Positions 32,268-37,498 of a stretch of DNA of 37,498 bases are shown in pieces (position 1 is the first letter of the stretch; each line of letters starts with the position of its first letter). A program made the position numbers and the translations under genes. Below the pieces are notes generated by a model, which worked only from the letters and a program-made list of their open reading frames with translations, had not been told where the DNA came from and searched no databases. This DNA is from Candidatus Termititenax sp. Lineage in GTDB: Bacteria; Margulisbacteria; Riflemargulisbacteria; GWF2-35-9; DYQY01. The stretch spans positions 126,149 to 163,646 of the forward strand of contig DYQY01000003.1 in the NCBI GenBank assembly GCA_020719045.1, in the 5' to 3' direction.

Positions 32268-32335
32268 ATTGCGACACAGGCTACTCCGCGGGAACGACTA
32301 TAAAAATAAATAAAAAAATATATTTTCTAAAAACA

Positions 32336-32365
32336 TTGAAAGTTTTTCATATTTACATATATTAT
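32336..32365 (+). promoter_or_regulatory. Candidate promoter of the MCP1-cheW unit
   Basis: TTGAAA (32336-32341), an 18-bp spacer and TATTAT (32360-32365), about 95 bp before MCP1. A TTGACA at 32387-32392 lacks a good -10. No flagellar sigma-28 consensus is seen. Confidence 0.4.
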
Positions 32366-32397
32366 TATGAAGACTCTTCTTCTGTGTTGACATTTCT

Positions 32398-32421
32398 AAT
32401 CTTGCAATCTTGCAATCTTGC
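32398..32421 (+). repeat. Three tandem AATCTTGC units
   Basis: An 8-bp unit repeated three times without mismatch in the MCP1 leader, 39 bp before the start codon and 20 bp before the ribosome site. Could be a binding site, or a slippage-prone tract affecting expression. Confidence 0.6.
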
Positions 32422-32459
32422 AAACATCTTGAAAATTATTTACAAAAAAGGAGAAAGAA

Positions 32460-34079
32460 ATGTTTAAAAATATGAAGTTAAGTACAAAGCTCATAAGTGG
32501 ATTCGTTGGGGTTGCCTGTATTACGATAATTGTAGGAATTATTAGCGTAATAAGTCTGCGTGAATCAACTCAAGAGATAGATGAAATAGGTAATGTGCGA
32601 TTACCAGGCGTACAAGGTCTTCTTATTATGAGTGCAGGGCAAAGAGCTGCTTTGGCCGGAGAAAGAGGACTAGTAGATAGAAAAATTTCTAATGAAGTTA
32701 GAGAAGCCAATTTTAAATATATTGAAAATGCCTTAGAAAAAGCAAAACAAGGACTGGCCATATATGAACCTCTACCACAAACAGAAGAAGAAGCTATGCT
32801 TTGGAAAGAATTTGTTCCTGCTTGGGAAGAATGGCTAAGAGACAACACCGAAGTCGTTACTTTAATAAAAGAAAAACACAAGCTTCTACAAGAAGGTGCA
32901 AATGCAGATGATGAGAATATTGCTGAACTTGATACAAAAGCATATGAGGCATCCTTTGTTACTGCTAGAGCTAGCTACATTAAGTCCGATGCTCTTCTAA
33001 GCAAACTGGTTGATTTAAATGTGGAAATAGCTGCTGAAACTGTAGAACATGCTCACAAAAAAGCACTCTCGTTCAACGTGCTTATGATAGTCAGCGTTAT
33101 TCTTGGTGGCATATTTGCGGTGCTGTTAGGTTTGTTCTTAAGTAAATCCATCACTACTCCTATCTTTTCCGCAGTAAATAAGCTTAGTGAAGCTAACGAG
33201 CAAGTTAACTCAGCTACAGCTCAACTTGCAGCTACTAGCCAACAACTATCAGAAGCATCTAACGAACAAGCTGCTACAGTGGAAGAAACCACTTCGGCTG
33301 TAGATGAGCTAGGTTCCTTAACTATGAGAAACGCAGATAATTCATCTAAAGCAAATGACTTATCTAGAGAAGTTAAGCATGTTGTTGATCAAGCAAACAC
33401 TCTAATGACCAACATGGTAAGTGCAATGGGTGAAATAAAGTCATCTTCTAATGAAATATCTAAGGTTATCAAAGTCATTGATGATATTGCGTTCCAAACA
33501 AATATTCTGGCACTTAATGCTGCTGTAGAAGCAGCTAGAGCTGGTGAAGCAGGCGCTGGGTTTGCTGTTGTTGCTGACGAAGTAAGAAACCTTGCACAAA
33601 GAAGTGCTGAAGCAGCTAAAGAAACTTCTGCTATGATTGAAAATAGCCTAACAAAAACAGAAATCGGTGTTAAAAATACAGAGGAAGTAGACAAAATTCT
33701 TAAACAAATAAATGAAAGTGTTGAAACTTCTACCTCGTTAATGGAAGAAGTTAGCGTTGCTTCTCAAGAACAAACAAAAGGTCTTGATGAAATATCTAGA
33801 GCAATACAACAAATAAGCACTACGGCTCAAAGTAATGCAAGTGCTGCGGAAGAAACGTCGGCATCTGCTGATGACTTAAGCAACCAAGCAGAAACCCTTA
33901 GAACCATTGTTGGTCAGCTTAACGCTATCCTAACCGGTGGTGACAGTGAAAACATTAGGCAAGTTAACTCAATTAAAGCTACTAAGCATTACTCAAACCC
34001 AAAAAAATCCATGAATGGTTCTTCTGCAATAAAACCAGAAGTGATAATACCTATGGATAATGATGATAATTTTGTATAA
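32460..34079 (+). CDS. Methyl-accepting chemotaxis protein MCP1
   Basis: A 539-aa transmembrane chemoreceptor. TM1 is about residues 10-30; a periplasmic helical-bundle sensor (about 31-200, 4HB-type) has several Glu/Lys-rich helices; TM2 is about 203-226. A short HAMP-like linker ([20 protein letters not shown]) leads to the cytoplasmic coiled coil with the strictly conserved tip [20 protein letters not shown]. The tail ends in [10 protein letters not shown], shared with MCP2. The signalling region (33234-33893) differs from MCP2 by only three residues in about 220, while the sensors are unrelated. The ribosome site is AAAAGGAG. cheW follows after 18 bp, giving a receptor-adaptor pair. Confidence 0.93.
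   Translation: MFKNMKLSTKLISGFVGVACITIIVGIISVISLRESTQEIDEIGNVRLPGVQGLLIMSAGQRAALAGERGLVDRKISNEVREANFKYIENALEKAKQGLAIYEPLPQTEEEAMLWKEFVPAWEEWLRDNTEVVTLIKEKHKLLQEGANADDENIAELDTKAYEASFVTARASYIKSDALLSKLVDLNVEIAAETVEHAHKKALSFNVLMIVSVILGGIFAVLLGLFLSKSITTPIFSAVNKLSEANEQVNSATAQLAATSQQLSEASNEQAATVEETTSAVDELGSLTMRNADNSSKANDLSREVKHVVDQANTLMTNMVSAMGEIKSSSNEISKVIKVIDDIAFQTNILALNAAVEAARAGEAGAGFAVVADEVRNLAQRSAEAAKETSAMIENSLTKTEIGVKNTEEVDKILKQINESVETSTSLMEEVSVASQEQTKGLDEISRAIQQISTTAQSNASAAEETSASADDLSNQAETLRTIVGQLNAILTGGDSENIRQVNSIKATKHYSNPKKSMNGSSAIKPEVIIPMDNDDNFV
33234..33893 (+). repeat. MCP signalling-domain repeat, copy 1
   Basis: 660 bp that align without gaps with 36610-37269. The protein differs at three positions while the DNA differs mainly at third codon positions, so this is an old duplication under strong constraint rather than a recent copy. 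Confidence 0.85.
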
Positions 34080-34097
34080 TTAAGAAGGTAAACAATT

Positions 34098-34619
34098 ATG
34101 GACTTACAAAAAATAAAAACTAACGAAGCCAGTGCCCCAGGTCAAGGCGAAAAATATTTAGCCTTTACTCTTGGTGAGCAAGAGTTCGGTATTAACTTAC
34201 TTAAAGTTAAGGAGATTATTAGCCTTGTGGAAATTACTCATGTCCCACACACTCCACGTTATGTTAAAGGTATTATTAACTTAAGAGGGAACATTGTTCC
34301 AGTCATCGACTTACGCACAAAGCTTGGCATGGAAGAAGTTCCTTACAATGAAAGAACCTGCATTATTGTTATCACTAACCCCTCCAACATTCATGATGCT
34401 CCTCTGAGTATTGCTGTTGATTTTGTTGCCGAAGTTCTACCTATACCTGATGAAAATATTAGTGATGCTCCTAAAATGGGTAGTGGTTTCGATAGTACGT
34501 ATATTCGTGGTATCGCTAAGCTTAATAAATCCATTAAGATTCTTCTTAATATAGATAAGGTTCTTAGAGATGCAGAGTGTTTGGATTTAGCAGAACAATT
34601 TATGGAAGCTATGGCCTAA
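34098..34619 (+). CDS. cheW: Chemotaxis adaptor CheW
   Basis: A 173-aa adaptor linking receptors to CheA. The CheW fold is plain: YLAFTLGEQEFGINLLKVKE, then EITHVPHTPRYVKGIINLRG, then NIVPVIDLRTKLGM, with the receptor-contact Arg/Gly block VKGIINLRGNIVPVIDLR intact. A loop with proline and Ser (NPSNIHDAPL) is slightly longer than usual. The C-terminal helix is [10 protein letters not shown] then AECLDLAEQF. It follows MCP1 with the ribosome site AGAAGG. A 56-bp piece of its 3' end recurs at 35737-35792, and another cheW begins at 37478 after MCP2. Confidence 0.95.
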   Translation: MDLQKIKTNEASAPGQGEKYLAFTLGEQEFGINLLKVKEIISLVEITHVPHTPRYVKGIINLRGNIVPVIDLRTKLGMEEVPYNERTCIIVITNPSNIHDAPLSIAVDFVAEVLPIPDENISDAPKMGSGFDSTYIRGIAKLNKSIKILLNIDKVLRDAECLDLAEQFMEAMA

Positions 34620-34643
34620 ATAGAGGTATCGAAGGTTGGAGGA

Positions 34644-34766
34644 CTAGAGACCTGAGACTAAAAGCGTACTTGTATGCTCTTTAATCTCTCCTACAATTTC
34701 TCTGGCTTTTGCTTCATTTAAACCGATATTTCTGGCTACTTGTAAGATATCATCTAATGTTTGTAA
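34644..34766 (-). pseudogene. C-terminal fragment of a HipA-like toxin
   Basis: 41 codons on the minus strand ending at TAG (34644-34646): LQTLDDILQVARNIGLNEAK then AREIVGEIKEHTSTLLVSGL. The pattern resembles the last helices of HipA-type kinases of toxin-antitoxin pairs. The catalytic part and the antitoxin HipB are absent. The fragment abuts the truncated AAA gene. Short length makes the family call tentative. Confidence 0.4.
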
Positions 34767-34768
34767 AG

Positions 34769-35750
34769 GTAAACTTATTGGAGAAATTGAAAATCCTGAA
34801 CGTTATGATAAATGAGGAAACTCTTTTGTTTTTTGATGAAATTCAGTACTGTCCAGAAGCGATTATGTCTTTAAGATATTTCAAAGAAAAAATGCCAAAC
34901 ATTCCTATTATCGGAGCAGGCTCGTTGCTTGAATTTGCGCTCATGAATGAAAAATTTAAAATGCCAGCGGGAAGAGTCGACTTCATGTATCTTGAACCAT
35001 TGTCTTTTGACGAATATTTAGAAGTAACAGGGAATGGATTATTAAAAGATTACTTAAAAACAGTAACCTTAAATGCTCCGCCAGATAATATAGTCCACGA
35101 AAAACTAACAACCTTATTAAAAGAATATTTTGTCATTGGAGGAATGCCTGCAGTTGTTGACTCCTATCTTAAGAATAAAAACATGAGCACCTGCCAAAGA
35201 TTGCAAAGTGGCTTAATGCAAAGTTTCCGCAGTGATTTTGGCAAATATGCTAAAACCTCTCAACATAAACACTTACAACAAACATTTAATACTATTCCTG
35301 GTCTTGTAGGTAAACAAATTAAATGAAAATATTTTAGACATTGGGTTAATGCAACAAGCTACAGGAACATCTGCAGAAACATTACTAAATAAAGACATAT
35401 TGCAAATTAATTCTGGTTCTGTAGCAGAACAATTTGTTGGACAACAACTCAGAACATTACAGCCGATTTTTGAGCAACACAAATTATTTTATTGGTGCAG
35501 AGAGAATAAAAATAGTTCCGCTGAAATAGATTATGTTATTGCGATGGATGACAAAATTTTACCAATAGAAGTTAAAGCAGGCAGTACAGGTAAGTTAAAA
35601 TCATTACGTATATATTTAGAAGAAAAAACCACTGATTATGGCATTAGAATATCGTTAGATTCATTATCTTTTTACGATCACATTCTAACCGTTCCAATGT
35701 ATATGATTCATGAAATACCCAGACTTATTAAATTAAAAGATTCTTCTTAA
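34769..35750 (+). pseudogene. AAA_14/DUF4143 ATPase, degraded
   Basis: Remnant of an AAA-type ATPase of the AAA_14-DUF4143 family (normally about 400 aa, often with toxin-antitoxin or mobile genes). The N-terminus with Walker A is lost; sequence begins around LLEKLKILNV, with Walker B TLLFFDEIQYCPEA and IIGAGSLLEFAL next. The DUF4143 part begins EYFVIGGMPAVVDSYL. After GLVGKQIK the frame stops at 35326. Coding resumes in another frame as NENILDIGLMQQATGTSAET and continues to 35750 (YVIAMDDKILPIEVKAG). About 40 codons seem deleted there. Both lesions make it non-functional. Its 3' end runs into the cheW remnant. Confidence 0.8.
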
Positions 35751-35792
35751 TATAGATAAAGTTCTTCGAGATGCAGAATGTTTGGATTTAGC
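35737..35792 (+). pseudogene. cheW 3'-end remnant
   Basis: 56 bp matching cheW 34536-34591 at all but a few positions, and encoding [19 protein letters not shown] in one frame. It shows that a third cheW copy once stood here, upstream of MCP2, and was replaced by the inserted HipA/AAA genes. The cheW frame runs on, open, into the MCP2 gene. Confidence 0.8.
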
Positions 35793-35889
35793 CAGTAGCA
35801 TGTCAGAAATAATAGTCGTTTCTATTGATTGTTTGAGCATCCTTGCCTATAATTTATACTACATAAAAATAACTTCTGGAGGGAATCTT

Positions 35890-37458
35890 ATGTCAAAAAA
35901 AATGAACTTATCAAATAAACTATACTTTTCATTCTTTGCCTTTGTAATAGTATCCTTTTTTATAACAATAACTCTACTTTTTATTATTTATAATAATTCT
36001 ATTAATGATAACGGAAAGTTGCTTAAAGATTTAACGAATATGGCGAAAATTATTGCAGAAAGAAACTGGGAAAAAGCAAACAAAGGATTAGTGTCAGAGG
36101 AAGAAGCCAAGGAATCTGCCTATAAAACAATTAGAACACTTAGATATCATGATGGACAAGACTATTTCTGGATACAGGATAAAAATAATATAATGATTAT
36201 GCATGCTACTAAGCCAGAGCTAGACGGTAAAGATGTTACAAATGTAACAGACCCTACTGGTAAAAAAATATTCCCTATGTTTACACAATTAGCTTCTCAA
36301 GGAGGAGGGTTTTTACAATATGTTTGGGACAAACCTGGACACAGCAAACCACAACCAAAAAGAAGTTACGTGCAACCTTTTGAAAAATGGGGATGGATAA
36401 TAGGAACTGGTACGTATATTGATGACTTGACAGGAGGCCTAAAAAAATTATTCTTTATTTCTATCATTAGTTATCTTCTTATTGTTGGCATACTAAGTAT
36501 TTATGTTTTTAAACTGATTAAAAAAACTACAACTGGATTAACCTTAATTTCAAAAGGACTTACCGGTGGTGCAAACCAAGTATCTCAAGCTTCTTCTGAA
36601 CTACTATCTACTAGCCAGCAACTCTCTGAAGCATCTAACGAACAAGCAGCTACTATTGAAGAAACAACATCGGCAGTAGATGAGCTAGGTTCGCTTACTA
36701 TGAGAAACGCAGACAATTCATCCAAAGCTAATGACCTGTCCAGAGAAGTTAAGCATGTTGTTGACCAAGCAAACACTCTAATGACCAACATGGTAAGTGC
36801 AATGGGTGAAATAAAATCCTCTTCTAATGAAATATCTAAAGTAATAAAAGTTATTGATGACATTGCCTTCCAAACCAATATCCTTGCACTTAATGCTGCG
36901 GTTGAAGCAGCAAGGGCTGGTGAAGCTGGAGCTGGCTTTGCGGTTGTTGCTGACGAAGTAAGGAACCTCGCGCAAAGAAGTGCTGAAGCAGCAAAGGAAA
37001 CATCGGCTATGATAGAAAATAGCCTAACTAAAACAGAAATCGGTGTTAGAAATACTGAGGAAGTAGACAAGATTCTTAAACAAATTAATGAAAGTGTTGA
37101 AACATCTACCTCGTTAATGGAAGAAGTAAGTGTTGCCTCACAAGAACAAACAAAAGGGCTTGATGAAATATCTAGAGCTATACAACAAATAAGCACTACC
37201 GCTCAAAGTAATGCTAGCGCTGCCGAAGAAACATCTGCTTCCGCTGATGATTTAACTAATCAAGCTGAACAACTAAAAACAATAGTTACGCAACTTAATA
37301 GTATCCTAAATGGTAGCGAAGCAGAACATACAATTTCTACTTCCTTTAACTCAAAAAACCCAATCAAAAAACATACTGAGACCTATAGCCCAACGCAAAT
37401 AACTAAGATTAAGCCTGAATTAATTATCCCTATGGATAATGATGATAATTTTGTATAA
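35890..37458 (+). CDS. Methyl-accepting chemotaxis protein MCP2 (sCache sensor)
   Basis: A 522-aa chemoreceptor. The ATG at 35890 is chosen because GGAGGG precedes it; an earlier ATG at 35782 lies in the cheW remnant. TM1 is about residues 12-34. A periplasmic single-Cache domain (about 40-185) has the family pattern [20 protein letters not shown] and [13 protein letters not shown], which usually binds small organic acids. TM2 is about 190-212. A short linker without a full HAMP domain leads to the signalling coiled coil with tip [20 protein letters not shown]. The tail is [10 protein letters not shown], as in MCP1. Signalling region 36610-37269 is nearly identical to MCP1 in protein. Confidence 0.93.
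   Translation: MSKKMNLSNKLYFSFFAFVIVSFFITITLLFIIYNNSINDNGKLLKDLTNMAKIIAERNWEKANKGLVSEEEAKESAYKTIRTLRYHDGQDYFWIQDKNNIMIMHATKPELDGKDVTNVTDPTGKKIFPMFTQLASQGGGFLQYVWDKPGHSKPQPKRSYVQPFEKWGWIIGTGTYIDDLTGGLKKLFFISIISYLLIVGILSIYVFKLIKKTTTGLTLISKGLTGGANQVSQASSELLSTSQQLSEASNEQAATIEETTSAVDELGSLTMRNADNSSKANDLSREVKHVVDQANTLMTNMVSAMGEIKSSSNEISKVIKVIDDIAFQTNILALNAAVEAARAGEAGAGFAVVADEVRNLAQRSAEAAKETSAMIENSLTKTEIGVRNTEEVDKILKQINESVETSTSLMEEVSVASQEQTKGLDEISRAIQQISTTAQSNASAAEETSASADDLTNQAEQLKTIVTQLNSILNGSEAEHTISTSFNSKNPIKKHTETYSPTQITKIKPELIIPMDNDDNFV
36610..37269 (+). repeat. MCP signalling-domain repeat, copy 2
   Basis: Gap-free partner of 33234-33893. The three protein differences are V to I, K to R and S to T. 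Confidence 0.85.
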
Positions 37459-37477
37459 TTTAAGGAGGTAAACGATT

Positions 37478-37498
37478 ATGAACTTACAAAAAATTAAA
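37478..37498 (+). CDS. cheW: Start of a further cheW (partial, cut by window edge)
   Basis: Seven codons, MNLQKIK, against MDLQKIK at the start of the first cheW. The preceding 20 bp, including an AAGGAGG ribosome site, closely match the MCP1-cheW junction. The rest lies outside the window. Confidence 0.7.

Larger units (their letters stand above)
31821..32459. other. 640-bp intergenic region between divergent cheA and MCP1
   Basis: No supportable gene. It holds the upstream region of cheA, an 8-bp inverted pair AACGATGC (about 32,041) / GCATCGTT (about 32,153), a GC-rich REP-like palindrome (32187-32267), a sigma-70-like promoter and a short tandem repeat before MCP1. A GTAGTGTAAAATTTTG stretch near 31,980 resembles IS ends but has no partner. 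Confidence 0.6.

Noticed and set aside
35782-35889. N-terminal extension of MCP2 starting at 35782
   Set aside because: It is the tail of the cheW remnant plus leader. The ATG at 35890 has a GGAGGG site and begins a normal MCP.

Overview
The window is about 37.5 kb of AT-rich bacterial DNA with Shine-Dalgarno-led genes and the standard code. Signal peptides, a Spy/CpxP-like periplasmic protein, a Pst phosphate system and an MCP/CheA/CheW system point to a diderm-like, motile or surface-sensing organism. No rRNA or marker gene fixes the lineage. An uncultured candidate phylum is plausible, but that is an inference.

Left housekeeping block (1-11.76 kb). pstC (cut by the window edge) and pstS lie on the minus strand. 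Both promoters carry 11-bp-spaced (G/A)TTACGA repeats that look like Pho boxes, and a hairpin between the genes looks like an attenuator. Next come exoD-mscS-DUF5652 (minus), an arsenic pair acr3-arsC (plus), mgtE (minus), tRNA-Ser(GCU), an HD-type protein of unknown role, and a ribD-rpe-rsgA-PASTA operon (minus). tRNA-Tyr(GUA) closes the block.

Accessory island (11.76-23.58 kb), between tRNA-Tyr and tRNA-Leu(GAG). Two inverted arms of about 515 bp bound it. Each arm carries the end of a SLOG-fold (DprA-like) gene followed by the start of a large serine recombinase gene, transcribed outward. Both recombinases and the right-hand SLOG gene are damaged. The left-hand SLOG end is fused to an unrelated beta-repeat protein. 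The 9.5 kb of cargo holds two conflict-type modules. The plus-strand module is a Schlafen/AlbA_2-GHKL ATPase with a primase (TOTE-type AEP)-SF2 helicase-phospholipase D protein. The minus-strand module is a four-gene operon: CARF-winged-helix regulator, RhuM, a 50-aa basic protein and a PLD-SNF2 helicase. An IS3-family remnant truncates the helicase and a secreted PLD gene. There is no CRISPR array.

Right block (23.6-37.5 kb). It holds type I pullulanase; an ECF sigma/membrane anti-sigma/Spy-like module resembling CnrH-CnrY-CnrX; and a cheA-cheY-cheX-bactofilin-rsmI run (minus). A 640-bp spacer with a GC-rich REP-like palindrome follows. Then comes a tandem MCP-cheW array: MCP1-cheW, wreckage of HipA-like and AAA/DUF4143 genes inserted beside a cheW remnant, MCP2, and the first codons of another cheW.
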